Shown here: in pieces, positions 7,877 through 17,900 of the stretch | Layout: each line of letters begins with the position of its first letter | Numbering within the stretch: the first letter of the stretch is position 1 | Notes under the pieces: generated by a model | The model's database searches: none | Told to the model about the DNA's origin: nothing | The model's input: only the letters and a program-made list of their open reading frames with translations | NCBI GenBank assembly: GCA_040221095.1 | Contig: JAVJVP010000016.1 | Location: forward strand, 1-64,000 | Length of the DNA: 64,000 bases | Origin: UBA1479 sp040221095 | GTDB lineage: Bacteria; Pseudomonadota; Alphaproteobacteria; Rhodospirillales; Casp-alpha2 | Reading direction: 5' to 3' | Made by a program: the position numbers and the translations under genes

Positions 7877-8644
7877 ATGGCGCAAACCCAGGAACAGGCA
7901 ATCGAGGAAATGACCGCGGCCCTGGCCGGCGAAAAGATGCCCGACTGGTCGGTGCAGCAACGCCTGGCCGTCGGCTGCCGGATTCTGGCCGCGCATGGGC
8001 ACGGCAGCGGCCTGGCCGGGCAGTTCACGGCCCGCGGCGAGACCCCGGAAACCATGTGGACCCTGCCCTACGGCCTGGGGTTCGAGCAGGCGACGGCGTC
8101 CGATTACCTGCTGGTGGACAAGAACCTGAAGGTCATCGAAGGAAAAGGCACACCGAACATGGCCAACCGTTTCCACATCCACGTCTACCGCGCGCGGCCC
8201 GACGTGCAGTCCATCGTCCACACCCATCCGCCCTATTCATCGGCCCTGTCGATGATCGGCGAACCGCTGCGCGCCGCCCATATGGATACGATGGCGTTCT
8301 TCGACGATGTCGCGTATCTGCCCCATTGGCCGGGCGTGCCCTTCGGCGACGAAGAGGGCGAGATCATCACCACGGCGATGGGCGACAAATCGGCGATCCT
8401 GCTGGCCCATCACGGCCAGCTTTGCGCCGGCAACACCGTGGAGTCCGCCTGCGTCATGGGAATTTTCTTCGAACACGCGGCGCGCATTCAACTGGCGGCC
8501 ATGGCGGCGGGGGAAATTCAGGAGGTCGATCCGGAACTGGGCAGGCTTGCCCACGACTGGCGCCACAAGCCGGAAGCGATGAATGTCACATTCCGGTATT
8601 TCGCGCGGGCCGTCCTGGAACAGCCGGCCCATCCGTTGAGCTGA
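7877..8644 (+). CDS. Class II aldolase/adducin family protein
   Basis: A 255-residue protein of the class II aldolase (fuculose-phosphate aldolase-like) fold. The zinc-binding histidines are visible in IVHTHPPYSSAL and later in ILLAHHGQLCAG, and a glycine-rich early segment (HGHGSGLAGQFTARG) corresponds to the phosphate-binding loop. A conserved basic HIHVYRARP precedes the HTHPP motif. Members cleave sugar phosphates or decarboxylate hydroxy acids; the substrate is not readable. I chose ATG 7877 because AGGAGG precedes it at the proper distance, rejecting an upstream extension to 7778. It is divergent from the FadR-type regulator and GST genes and probably belongs to the same inducible catabolic unit. 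Confidence 0.85.
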   Translation: MAQTQEQAIEEMTAALAGEKMPDWSVQQRLAVGCRILAAHGHGSGLAGQFTARGETPETMWTLPYGLGFEQATASDYLLVDKNLKVIEGKGTPNMANRFHIHVYRARPDVQSIVHTHPPYSSALSMIGEPLRAAHMDTMAFFDDVAYLPHWPGVPFGDEEGEIITTAMGDKSAILLAHHGQLCAGNTVESACVMGIFFEHAARIQLAAMAAGEIQEVDPELGRLAHDWRHKPEAMNVTFRYFARAVLEQPAHPLS

Positions 8645-9301
8645 TCAGGCGGCGGCGGTCCGCAGCGCCCCGATGGTGGCGGCGTAATCGTCACCCTTGA
8701 ACACGGCGCTGCCGGCGACCAGCACGTCGGCCCCGGCGTCAACCACGGACTTGATGGTGTCCGTGTTGACGCCGCCGTCGACCTCAAGTTCGATGGGGCG
8801 GTCGCCGATCATCTCGCGGATGCGTTTGATCTTGGGCAGTTGCGAGGCCATGAAGCTCTGCCCGCCGAATCCCGGGTTCACGGACATCACCAGGATCAGG
8901 TCCAGGCGGTCGAGCACGTATTCGAGGGCGGCCTCGTTGGTGCCGGGGTTGAGCGACACTCCGGCCTTTTTCCCCAGGTCCTTGATGGCCTGGAGCGAGC
9001 GGTCGAGGTGCTTGTCGGCTTCCGCATGGACCGTGATGATGTCGGCCCCTGCGTCGGCGTATTCCTTGAGGAACGGCTGCGCCGGGTCGATCATCAAATG
9101 CACGTCGAGGGGCTTGGCGGTGTGCGGGCGGATCGCCTTCACCACCATGGGGCCGATGGTCAGGTTGGGCACGAAATGCCCGTCCATGACGTCGACATGC
9201 ACATAGTCGCAGCCGGCGGCATCGATCGCCCGGATTTCCTCGCCCAGCCGCGCGAAGTCGGCGGACAGGATGGACGGCGCGATCTTGATGTCCCGACCCA
9301 T
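8645..9301 (-). CDS. rpe: Ribulose-phosphate 3-epimerase
   Basis: A 218-residue TIM-barrel enzyme that interconverts D-ribulose 5-phosphate and D-xylulose 5-phosphate. Metal-ligand and catalytic segments are all present: APSILSADFARLGEE at the N-terminus, VHVDVMDGHFVPNLTIGP near residues 35-52, DVHLMI near residue 67, ILVMSVNPGFGGQSF near residue 136 and ELEVDGGVN near residue 172. The length is normal for the family. It is the third gene of an operon with transketolase and class I fructose-bisphosphate aldolase on the minus strand, 15 bases after the aldolase stop. That places it in the non-oxidative pentose phosphate pathway or carbon-fixation-like sugar recycling. Confidence 0.96.
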   Translation of the reverse strand: MGRDIKIAPSILSADFARLGEEIRAIDAAGCDYVHVDVMDGHFVPNLTIGPMVVKAIRPHTAKPLDVHLMIDPAQPFLKEYADAGADIITVHAEADKHLDRSLQAIKDLGKKAGVSLNPGTNEAALEYVLDRLDLILVMSVNPGFGGQSFMASQLPKIKRIREMIGDRPIELEVDGGVNTDTIKSVVDAGADVLVAGSAVFKGDDYAATIGALRTAAA

Positions 9302-9316
9302 GGCGGTGCGCCGCCC

Positions 9317-10342
9317 TTAGGCGGCTTTCTCCGCTTCGCCGGCGTAGGTTCCGGCGCAGGCGGCGCTGTTCAGCTGCGCGCGCTTCAACAACGCGGCCTG
9401 GGCGGCGGGCACGTTGCCGGCCTCGCCCTTCCAGGCCTTCAGCGCACTCTGCTGCAAGGCGCGGCCGTAGGAATAGCTGAGCGCCCAGGGCAGCGGGCCG
9501 TGGTTGGCGTTCATGGCGTTGAGGTTGCGGGTCGCTTCCTCTTCCGACTGGCCGCCGGACAGGAACATGATCCCCGGCACGGCGGTCGGCACGCAGCGCT
9601 TCAGCACCTTCACGGTGCGGGCGGCGATTTCGTCGGCCGAGGCCTGGTTCGGGCAGTCCGACGCCGAAATGATCATGTTCGGCTTCAGAATCGTGCCTTC
9701 AAGCTGCACGCCCTGCAGGAACAGTTCGTGGTAGACCGCTTCCAGAGTTCTGGTCGTGACGTCTTCGCAGACGTCGATGGTGTGCTTTCCGTCCATCAGG
9801 ACTTCCGGTTCGACGATCGGCACCAGCCCGCCTTCCTGGCAGATGCGGGCATAACGCGCCAGCGCATGGGCGTTGGTGTGGATGCAGTAATCGGACGGCA
9901 TGCCGTCGCCGATGGTGATGACGGCGCGCCATTTGGCGAAGCGTGCCCCCAGCGTGACGTATTCGGCGACCCGTTCCGGCAGGCCATCCAGCCCTTCGGT
10001 GATCTTTTCCTTGGCCGAGCCCGGAAGCGCCTTGGCGCCGCCGTCAACCTTGATGCCGGGAATGACGTTTTCCGCCTGCAGCAGCTGCACCAGGGTGGTG
10101 CCGTCGTCGGCTTTCTGGCGGATGGTTTCGTCATACAGGATCGCGCCGGAAATAAATTTGCCGACGCCCTTGGTACGGAACAGCAGTTCGCGATAATCGC
10201 GGCGCGCCGCTTCCGTGGATTCGACCCCGATGGAATCGAAGCGTTTTTTGATGGTCCCCGTGCTTTCATCGGCGGCCAGAAGCCCCCGGTGATTGTCGAC
10301 CATTTCCCGCGCCGTGGCGGCCAAAACATCAAGGTTCATCAT
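9317..10342 (-). CDS. Fructose-bisphosphate aldolase, class I
   Basis: A 341-residue Schiff-base (class I) aldolase cleaving fructose 1,6-bisphosphate. Typical segments are RGLLAADESTGTIKKRF near residue 20, GLVPIVEPEVLMDG near residue 180, the active-site lysine in GTILKPNMI near residue 225, and the phosphate-binding FLSGGQSEEEATRNLNAMN near residue 265. This is the eukaryote-like class I enzyme rather than the zinc-dependent class II form. It lies between transketolase and ribulose-phosphate epimerase on the same strand (45 and 15 base gaps), consistent with one operon supplying the reversible sugar-phosphate rearrangements used in gluconeogenesis and the pentose phosphate cycle. Confidence 0.95.
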   Translation of the reverse strand: MMNLDVLAATAREMVDNHRGLLAADESTGTIKKRFDSIGVESTEAARRDYRELLFRTKGVGKFISGAILYDETIRQKADDGTTLVQLLQAENVIPGIKVDGGAKALPGSAKEKITEGLDGLPERVAEYVTLGARFAKWRAVITIGDGMPSDYCIHTNAHALARYARICQEGGLVPIVEPEVLMDGKHTIDVCEDVTTRTLEAVYHELFLQGVQLEGTILKPNMIISASDCPNQASADEIAARTVKVLKRCVPTAVPGIMFLSGGQSEEEATRNLNAMNANHGPLPWALSYSYGRALQQSALKAWKGEAGNVPAAQAALLKRAQLNSAACAGTYAGEAEKAA

Positions 10343-10387
10343 TCGTCCCCTAAAAGAAAACTGTCGTCTATACGACTCGGTTTGCCC

Positions 10388-12412
10388 CTATTTAATCCGA
10401 GATTTTGCTTCCGCGGCCACGGCGTCCGCCGTGATTCCGAAATGCTTGTACAGGTCGCCGGCCGGCGCCGAGGCCCCGAACCCGGTCATGCCGACAAAGC
10501 CGCCGTCGGCGCCGATGTAGCGGTCCCAGCCCTGGCGCACGGCCGCTTCGACCGCGACCCGCACCGTGCCCGCACCGAGCACCCCGTCGCGGTAGGCCTT
10601 GTCCTGTTCCTCGAACAGCTCCCACGACGGCATGGAAACCACCGCCGTGGCAATGCCCTCGGCCTGCAGCGCGTCGCGCGCCGCCATGGCGATCGACACT
10701 TCGGAGCCCGTGGCGAACAGGGTCACCTTGCGGGCCCCCTCGGCCTCGGCCAGCACGTAGGCTCCCTTAGCCGACTTGTTCTCGGCCCCGGCGTCCTTGC
10801 GCAGAAGCGGCACGCCCTGGCGCGTCAGCACCATGCCGGACGGACCGCCGGACCGTTCAACGGCCAGTTCCCAGCATTCCGCGGTCTCGATCGGATCACA
10901 GGGCCGGAACACGGCGAAGTTCGGCATGGCGCGAAGCGAAGCCAGGGTTTCCACGGGCTGGTGGGTCGGCCCGTCTTCGCCCAGGCCGATGGAATCATGG
11001 GTCAGCACATAGACCACGCGCTGCGCCATCAGGGCCGACAGACGGATGGCGCCCCGCATGTAGTCGGCGAACACCAGGAACGTCCCGCCGTAGGGAATGA
11101 ACCCGCCGTGCAGGGCGATGCCGTTCATGGCCGCGGCCATGCCGTGCTCGCGCACCCCGTAATACATGTAGCGGCCCGAGAAATCCCCGGGCGTGACGGG
11201 CTCCAGCCCCTTGGCCTTGGTGTTGACCGAGCCGGTCAGATCGGCGGAACCACCGATCAGGTCGGGCACCGCCGCGCACAGCCGGTCGAGGAACTTGCCA
11301 GACGCCTGCCGGGTCGCCCATTTCGGGCCTTCCTCGACAACCGCCTTCTTGTAGTCGAGAACCGCCTGTTTCCAGCCTTCGGGAAGGGTGCCGGCGACGC
11401 CGCGTTCAAATTCAGCCTTGCCGGAGGAACCGTCCAGACGGCCCTGCCAGCCCGCGCGGGCTTCCGCCCCCCGGTTGCCGGCCGAACGCCAGGCAGCCAG
11501 CACGTCGTCCGGAACCGTGAACGGCGCATGGGGCCAGCCCATCTTTTCCCGCGCGGCGGCAAGCTCGTCGTCGCCGAGCGGCGCGCCATGGGTGCCCGAG
11601 GTCCCCTGCTTGGTCGGCGCGCCGTAGCCGATGATGGTGCGGCAGGCGATCATGGAAGGGGTGTCGGTCCCGCGCGCCTTTTCAATGGCCGCCGCGACGG
11701 CGTCCGGATCGTGGCCGTCGACGGCCTGCACGTCCCAGCCCGAGGCCGTGAAGCGCGCGATCTGGTCGTCGGACACGGACAGGTCCGTGCCGCCGTCGAT
11801 GGAGATCTGGTTGTCGTCCCACAGCACGATCAGCTTGCCCAGCTTCAGGTGCCCGGCCATGGAAATGGCTTCGTGGCTGATGCCTTCCATGAGGCAGCCG
11901 TCGCCGGCGATGACATAGGTATGGTGATCGACCAGGGCGTCGCCGAAGCGCGCGTTGTGCAGGCGTTCCGCCAGGGCCATGCCGACGGCTGTGGCGATGC
12001 CCTGCCCCAGCGGCCCGGTGGTCGTCTCAATCCCCGGCGCATGGCCGTATTCCGGATGGCCGGCCGTCTTGGAGCCCAACTGGCGGAAATTTTCCAGCTC
12101 GCTCATGGGCATGCCCGGATAGCCGGTCAGGTGCAGCAGGCTGTACAGCAGCATGGAGCCATGCCCCGCCGACAGCACGAAGCGGTCGCGGTCCGGCCAT
12201 TTGGGGTCCGATGCGTCGAATTTAAGGAACCGGGTGAACAGTACCGTCGCCACGTCGGCCATGCCCATGGGCATGCCGGGATGGCCGGAATTCGCCCGTT
12301 GTACGGCATCGGCGGACAGGAATCGGATGGCATTCGCCATGTCCTGGTGGGATACGGCAAGGCTGGTCGCCGATTGCGCGGCCACGCTCGAACCGTTGTC
12401 TGGTGCCGTCAT
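10388..12412 (-). CDS. tkt: Transketolase
   Basis: A 674-residue thiamine-diphosphate enzyme moving two-carbon units between sugar phosphates. Landmarks in order are RANSGHPGMPMGMADVATVL near residue 40, the ThDP/Mg motif AGDGCLMEGISHEA near residue 155, the pyrimidine-domain segment VREHGMAAAMNGIALHG near residue 410, and THDSIGLGEDGPTHQPVE near residue 470. I chose ATG 12412 because AGGAG precedes it and the family N-terminus fits; an upstream extension to 12571 would overlap the divergent promoter region. It is the first gene of the tkt-fba-rpe operon and is divergent from bolA. Confidence 0.95.
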   Translation of the reverse strand: MTAPDNGSSVAAQSATSLAVSHQDMANAIRFLSADAVQRANSGHPGMPMGMADVATVLFTRFLKFDASDPKWPDRDRFVLSAGHGSMLLYSLLHLTGYPGMPMSELENFRQLGSKTAGHPEYGHAPGIETTTGPLGQGIATAVGMALAERLHNARFGDALVDHHTYVIAGDGCLMEGISHEAISMAGHLKLGKLIVLWDDNQISIDGGTDLSVSDDQIARFTASGWDVQAVDGHDPDAVAAAIEKARGTDTPSMIACRTIIGYGAPTKQGTSGTHGAPLGDDELAAAREKMGWPHAPFTVPDDVLAAWRSAGNRGAEARAGWQGRLDGSSGKAEFERGVAGTLPEGWKQAVLDYKKAVVEEGPKWATRQASGKFLDRLCAAVPDLIGGSADLTGSVNTKAKGLEPVTPGDFSGRYMYYGVREHGMAAAMNGIALHGGFIPYGGTFLVFADYMRGAIRLSALMAQRVVYVLTHDSIGLGEDGPTHQPVETLASLRAMPNFAVFRPCDPIETAECWELAVERSGGPSGMVLTRQGVPLLRKDAGAENKSAKGAYVLAEAEGARKVTLFATGSEVSIAMAARDALQAEGIATAVVSMPSWELFEEQDKAYRDGVLGAGTVRVAVEAAVRQGWDRYIGADGGFVGMTGFGASAPAGDLYKHFGITADAVAAEAKSRIK

Positions 12413-12618
12413 GGGAATCTCCTGAAGCGGACGTCGCCGCCGCCCGATGAACCAGGGAATCTGGCAGGATTTCAGGACCGGACGGCTGCGGCATGAATAA
12501 CCGTTCACCGTGCCCAGGGCAAGCCGCCAAACGGGGATAAATGAGGCATAACGGGGAAAACTTGTCGTCACGCGGGGCGGCCCCTAGATTAAGGTCGGAA
12601 GACACCGGAAACACAAGG

Positions 12619-12951
12619 ATGCCTGACGTGCGCGTTCAACAGTCGATCGAGAGAAAACTGGCGGAAAACCTGACACCGGATCACCTTGAGGTGATCAACG
12701 AAAGCCACATGCATTCGGTTCCCCCGGGATCGGAAAGCCATTTCAAGGTGATCGTCGTGTCGTCCCGGTTCGACGGCCTGAACCGCATCAAGCGCCACCA
12801 GACGGTCAACGCCATCCTGGCGGACGAGCTTGCCGGCCCCATTCACGCCCTGTCCATGGAAACCCATACGGCCGAAGAATGGCAGGCGCGCGGCGGCCGC
12901 ATCCTGGCATCGCCCCAATGCATGGGCGGCGCCAAGGCCGAGGCCGGGTGA
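12619..12951 (+). CDS. bolA: BolA family protein
   Basis: A 110-residue BolA-fold protein. The core motif includes NESHMHSVPPGSESHFKVIVVS, with the conserved His residues used to bind a [2Fe-2S] cluster jointly with a monothiol glutaredoxin (family knowledge). It is followed by LNRIKRHQTVNAIL and the C-terminal IHALSMETHTAEEW helix/strand. BolA proteins act in iron-sulfur delivery and, in some bacteria, in stress-dependent gene control. ATG 12619 has AAGG directly upstream. The stop overlaps the GTG start of the next gene (GTGA), so the two are probably translationally coupled. Confidence 0.93.
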   Translation: MPDVRVQQSIERKLAENLTPDHLEVINESHMHSVPPGSESHFKVIVVSSRFDGLNRIKRHQTVNAILADELAGPIHALSMETHTAEEWQARGGRILASPQCMGGAKAEAG

Positions 12952-13634
12952 ACCGAGCCCTCCCCCTCTTACTCCTTGCCGCCCTCGCCCTGGGCGCCCC
13001 ATCGCCCGCGCGGGCCCTGACCCCCGCCGAACGCTGCGCCGTCGCCGCCCCCTTGGGCAATGTCGAGGTCTGCCGCGCGGCGCTTGCCCTGCAGCCGAAC
13101 AACATCGCCATCCTGCGCGGTCTGGCCCGCGCCCAGATCGAGGCCGGCAGTTTCGACGACGCCATCGAGTCTCTGGACCGCGTCGTTGCGTTGCGGCCCG
13201 ATGACGCCAGGGCTCACGAGGATCTGGCCGGCACCCTGGGTTTTGTCCGACAGTACGAGCGGGCGGCCCGCGAGATGGAGCGGGTTCTCGACCTGCGCCC
13301 CGCCCGGGCCGCCGATTACCGCGTTCTCGCGATCATCTACGTGTATTTGAACAATCCGGGCCGCGCCGCCGAAATGAACCGCCGTGCCGCCGATTTGGGC
13401 GACCCCATCGCCATGTATGACCTGCGCCAATTCTACCGCGAGGGATTCGGCGTGCCGAAGGATCTGGACGCCGCCGTCGCCTGGACCGAGCGGGCCGCCG
13501 AGGCGGGACACCTGGGCGCCATGGCCCTGCTGATCGATATCTTTCTCGAAGGCCTCTACGGGCAACCAACAGACGAGGCGCGTGCCGTCCATTGGGCGGA
13601 ACGCCTTCGCGCGGCCGAGCGCGGGGACTACTGA
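12948..13634 (+). CDS. Secreted Sel1/TPR-repeat protein
   Basis: A 228-residue protein starting at a GTG that overlaps the bolA stop. Residues 1-23 are a signal peptide (NRALPLLLLAALALGAPSPARA), so it is periplasmic. Residues 30-140 carry TPR-like helix pairs (NNIAILRGLARAQIEAGSFD, DDAIESLDRVVALRPDDARA, ARAADYRVLAIIYVYL). The C-terminal third has Sel1-type repeats (IAMYDLRQFYREGFGVPKDL; AAVAWTERAAEAGHLGAMAL; ARAVHWAERLRAAE). These repeats mediate protein-protein contacts; the partner is unknown. A strong terminator follows at 13731-13753, ending the bolA transcript. Confidence 0.78.
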   Translation: MNRALPLLLLAALALGAPSPARALTPAERCAVAAPLGNVEVCRAALALQPNNIAILRGLARAQIEAGSFDDAIESLDRVVALRPDDARAHEDLAGTLGFVRQYERAAREMERVLDLRPARAADYRVLAIIYVYLNNPGRAAEMNRRAADLGDPIAMYDLRQFYREGFGVPKDLDAAVAWTERAAEAGHLGAMALLIDIFLEGLYGQPTDEARAVHWAERLRAAERGDY

Positions 13635-13730
13635 TGACGGTAATGGCCGGACGAATTTCTTTGCTGCGGCGCAAAATTCACGCTTGAAATTTTCGTCGAT
13701 GAGGCCGATGTTCTCGCCTCAAGCTTCGCT

Positions 13731-13753
13731 CGGGCCCCAGCCCGGTTTTTTTT
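13731..13753 (+). terminator. Rho-independent terminator after bolA-TPR operon
   Basis: A 5-base GC stem (CGGGC / GCCCG) with a 4-base loop CCCA is followed by a run of eight T residues. It lies about 100 bases after the TPR gene stop and about 50 bases before the efflux operon. Confidence 0.8.
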
Positions 13754-13801
13754 GCGCCTATCCGGAACCGGCATTCTGTTAAAGATCAGAGAGCAATTCT
13801 C

Positions 13802-14977
13802 ATGATGACCCTCCCCCGTCAGTTTTCCCTGTCCGCCGCCTGGGTGCTTGCCGCCCTCGTGTTCACCGCCGCCACGGTGCCCGCCGACGCCCAACAGGGC
13901 CCGATGCCGGTGACCGTGGCCAAGCCCCTCGTCAAGAAGATCACCGAATGGGACGAATACACCGGCCGCTTCGAGGCGACGAACCGGGTGGAAATTCGCG
14001 CCCGCGTCTCGGGCTTCATGGAATCGATCCATTTCAAGGACGGCGACCTGGTCAACAAGGGCGACCTGCTGTTCGTCATCGATCCGCGCCCCTTCGAAGC
14101 CCAGTTGGACGTCGCCAAGGCGTCGCTGGAAGCCGCCAAGACCCGGGCCAATCTGGCCGAGCGCGAATTCAAGCGCGCTGAAAGCCTGTTGAAGCGCAAC
14201 AACATCTCGCGCGAGACCTTCGACCAGCGCCAGGCCGAGCTTGAAACCGCGAAGACCACGGTGCTGTCCGCCCAGGCACAGATCCGCATCGCCAAGCTGA
14301 ACCTGGAATTCACTCAGGTGAAGGCGCCGATTGCCGGCCGCGTGTCCGATTCCCGCATCGACGTCGGCAACCTGGTCGAGGGCGGCTCGGCCCAATCGAC
14401 CCTGCTGACCACCCTGGTTTCCATCGACCCGATCCTGTTTACCTTTTCCGCGTCCGAAGCCGAATTCCTGAAGTATTCCCGCCTCGACGCAACGGGGCGG
14501 CGGGATTCGTCGCGGGACACGGCCAATCCCGTGTTCGTGCGCCTGATGGACGAAGACAGTTTCACCCGCGAAGGCCGCATGAGCTTCGTCGATAACGAAC
14601 TGTCGCCCAACACGGGCACCATCCGCGCGCAGGCGACGTTCGAAAATTCATCCGGCTTCCTGGTGCCGGGCGTGTTCGGGCGCCTGCGCCTGATCGGGTC
14701 CGACGAATACGAAGCGATCCTGATCCCCGATTCCGCCGTGATCTCGGATCAGAGCAAGAAAATGGTGCTGATCGTCGACGCCGAAGGCAACGTGAAGGCC
14801 TCGCCCGTGGACATGGGCCCCCTGCACGAAGGCCTGCGCGTCATCCGCGGCGGCGTCGGCCCCGACGACAGGATCGTCGTCAAGGGTATTCAGCGCGCGC
14901 GGCCGGGCGGCAAGGTCATTGCCCAGGATGGCGATCTGCTGCCAGACGGCACAATCATGGTTCGCTCGGGGTCCTGA
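13802..14977 (+). CDS. RND efflux periplasmic adaptor (AcrA/MexA family)
   Basis: A 391-residue membrane fusion protein. The signal peptide ends around residue 30 (TVPADA-QQ) and there is no lipobox cysteine. The barrel-sandwich half RVEIRARVSGFMESIHFKDG comes first. It is followed by an alpha-hairpin (ASLEAAKTRANLAEREFKRA, ETAKTTVLSAQAQIRIAKL), the second lipoyl half FTQVKAPIAGRVSDSRIDVG, and a beta-barrel domain with GTIRAQATFENSSGFLVPG. It links the inner-membrane pump encoded seven bases downstream to an outer-membrane channel. No TolC-like gene and no local regulator lie nearby, so an outer-membrane partner from elsewhere is presumably used. Confidence 0.93.
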   Translation: MMTLPRQFSLSAAWVLAALVFTAATVPADAQQGPMPVTVAKPLVKKITEWDEYTGRFEATNRVEIRARVSGFMESIHFKDGDLVNKGDLLFVIDPRPFEAQLDVAKASLEAAKTRANLAEREFKRAESLLKRNNISRETFDQRQAELETAKTTVLSAQAQIRIAKLNLEFTQVKAPIAGRVSDSRIDVGNLVEGGSAQSTLLTTLVSIDPILFTFSASEAEFLKYSRLDATGRRDSSRDTANPVFVRLMDEDSFTREGRMSFVDNELSPNTGTIRAQATFENSSGFLVPGVFGRLRLIGSDEYEAILIPDSAVISDQSKKMVLIVDAEGNVKASPVDMGPLHEGLRVIRGGVGPDDRIVVKGIQRARPGGKVIAQDGDLLPDGTIMVRSGS

Positions 14978-14983
14978 CGTCTC

Positions 14984-17900
14984 ATGCGCTTTACACATTT
15001 CTTCGTCGATCACCCGATCTTCGCATCGGTCATCTCGATCCTCATCACGCTGCTGGGCTTCATCTCCTATCTGAGCCTGCCCGTCGCGCAGTACCCTGAA
15101 ATCGCGCCGCCGACCATCCAGGTCACGGCGACCTATCCGGGTGCCTCCGCCGAAACCGTGGCCGACACGGTGGCGACGCCGCTGGAACAGGAAATCAACG
15201 GCGTCGAAGGCATGCTCTACGCCAAGTCGGAAGCGACCGGCGACGGCGTGCTGAACCTGCAGGTCACCTTCAAGCTGGGCACCAATCTGGACGACGCCCA
15301 GGTCCAGGTGCAGAACCGGGTGTCCATCGCCGAAGCCCGCCTGCCCGAGGAAGTGCGCCGCTTGGGCGTGACGGTGAAGAAAAGCTCGCCCGACCTGATG
15401 ATGGTCATTCACCTGCTGTCCCCGGACGGCACGCGCGACCAGCTTTACATCTCCAACTACGCACGGACGCAGATCCTCGACCGCCTGGCCCGCATTCCCG
15501 GCGTCGGCGAGGCCCGCGTGTTCGCCGAACGCGCCTATTCCATGCGCGTGTGGCTGGACCCGGAACGGATCGCCAACTTCAACCTGACGGCCGGCGAAGT
15601 CGTCGCCGCCCTGCGCCAGAACAACGTGCAGGTGGCGTCGGGCATCATCAACCGCCTGCCCGTGCCCAAGCCGGCGGCGTTCGAATTGAACGTGGAAACC
15701 CAAGGCCGCCTGATCGCGCCCGAGGCCTTCGGCGACATCATCGTCAAGCGCGGCGAGGGCACCGGCGTGGTCCGCGTGCGCGACATCGCGCGGGTCGAAC
15801 TGGGGGCCCAGGACTACCAGACCACGGCGTACCTGGACCGCACCACGGCCCTGCCCATCGTGATCATGCAGCGCCCCGGTTCCAACGCCCTGGAAACGGC
15901 CGATCAGGTCATCGACGCCATGGACGATCTGGCCAAGGACTTCCCCCAGGGCCTGAAGCACACCATCGTCTACAACCCGACCGAATTCATCGCCCGCTCG
16001 GTCGAGGCCGTCTACACGACGATCATCGAAGCGGTGATCCTGGTCGTCCTGGTCATCCTGGTGTTCCTGCAGAACTTCCGCGCCGCCATCGTGCCCATCG
16101 TCGCCATTCCGGTATCGCTGATCGGCACCTTCCTGGTCATGGGTGTGCTGGGATATTCGGTCAACAACCTGACCCTGTTCGGCCTGGTCCTGGCCATCGG
16201 GGTGGTGGTCGACGACGCCATCGTCGTGGTGGAAAACGTCGAACGCTATCTGGCCAAGGGGCTGACCGCGCGCGAAGCCGCCCACAAGACCATGGACGAA
16301 GTCGGCGGCGCCATCGTCGCCATGTCCCTGGTGCTGGTCGCCGTGTTCCTGCCGTCCGGCTTCATCGAAGGCATTTCCGGCCAGTTCTACCGCCAGTTCG
16401 CGATCACCGTGGCGACCGCGACGATCATTTCCATGATCGTGTCGCTGACCCTGTCGCCGGCGCTCTGCGCCCTGCTGCTCAAGGCCAACCACGGCGGCGC
16501 GGAACGCCAGGGCATCATGCGGCCCCTAATGATGCCGATCGACAAGTTCACGGCCGCCTTCAACTGGGGGTTCGAGCGCCTGAACATCGCCTATACGGAA
16601 GGCACCAAGCGGTTCGTGCGCAAGGCCGCCATCGTGCTCGCCGCCTATGTCGGTCTGCTCGGCCTGACGGTCTATGAATTCAAGACCACGCCCGCGGGCT
16701 TCATCCCGGAACAGGATCAAGGCTACCTGATCACGGTCGTGCAGTTGCCGGCGGGATCGTCCCTGGCGCGCACCGACGAGGTCGTGCGCCGCGCCATCGA
16801 CATCATCCTGAAGCACCCCGACGTGGAACATGCCGTCGGCTTCGCCGGGTTCGACGCCGCGACCTTCACCAACGCTCCCAACGGCGGCGCCATCTTCGTG
16901 CCCATGAAGCCGATCGCCGAGCGCGACAAGCGGGGCTCCACCGTGAACAAGGTGCTGGGCGAATTGCAGGGGCAGTTGTTCCAGATCCAGGACGCGATGA
17001 TCTTCCTGGTCGCCCCGCCGCCCGTGCGCGGCATCGGCCGGGGCGGCGGCTGGAAAATGTATGTCCAGGACCGCCGCGGACGCGGCATCGAGGCCCTGCA
17101 GGCCGCGGCGCAAGGTCTTGTCGCCGCCGCCAACAAGGAACCGGGCCTGACCCGCGTGTTCTCGCTGTTCAATTCGGCGACGCCCAAGATTTACGCCGAC
17201 ATCGACCGCGTGAAGGCGGAAATGCTCGACGTGCCGGTCGAGAACATCCTGGAGACGCTGGAGGTCTACATCGGATCCGCCTACGTCAACGACTTCAACT
17301 TCCTGGGCCGCACCTTCCGCGTGACGGCGCAGGCCGACGGCGAATTCCGCGACCAGCCGGGCGATGTGGCCAAGCTGCGCGCGCGCTCGACCAACGGCGA
17401 GATGGTGCCCATCGGCTCCCTCGCCACCTTCAAGGACATCACGGGGCCGCATCGCGTGCCGCGCTACAACCTCTATCCCGCCGCCGAGGTCCAGGGCGCC
17501 AAGCTGCCGACCATCTCGACCGGCGAAAGCCTGGACAAGATGGAAGCCCTGGCGGCCAAGGTCCTGCCAGATGGATTCTCGTTCGAATGGACGGAAATCG
17601 CCCTGCAGCAGAAACTGGCCGGCGATACGGCGGTGTTCGCCTTCGGTCTGGCGGTCGTGTTCGTGTTCCTGCTGCTGGCGGCGCTCTATGAAAGCTGGGC
17701 CCTGCCCATGGCGGTGATCCTGATCGTGCCCATGTGCCTGCTGGCCTCGATCGTCGGGCTCAACCTGCGCGGCATGGAGTCCAACATCCTGGCCCAGGTC
17801 GGCTTCGTCGTGCTGATCGCCCTGGCGGCCAAGAACGCCATCCTGATCGTCGAATTCGCCAAGCAGGGCGAGGAAGAAGGCATGAGCGCCGTTGATGCCG

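Noticed and set aside
8840..12496. A 1218-codon open frame on the plus strand
   Set aside because: It is antisense to rpe, fba and tkt, has arginine/glycine/histidine-rich low-complexity composition and no ribosome site. High GC makes such long shadow frames.
14648..16492. A 614-codon open frame on the minus strand opposite the RND genes
   Set aside because: The composition (Asp/His/Gly/Gln runs) is that of an antisense shadow; the plus-strand RND proteins are unmistakable.
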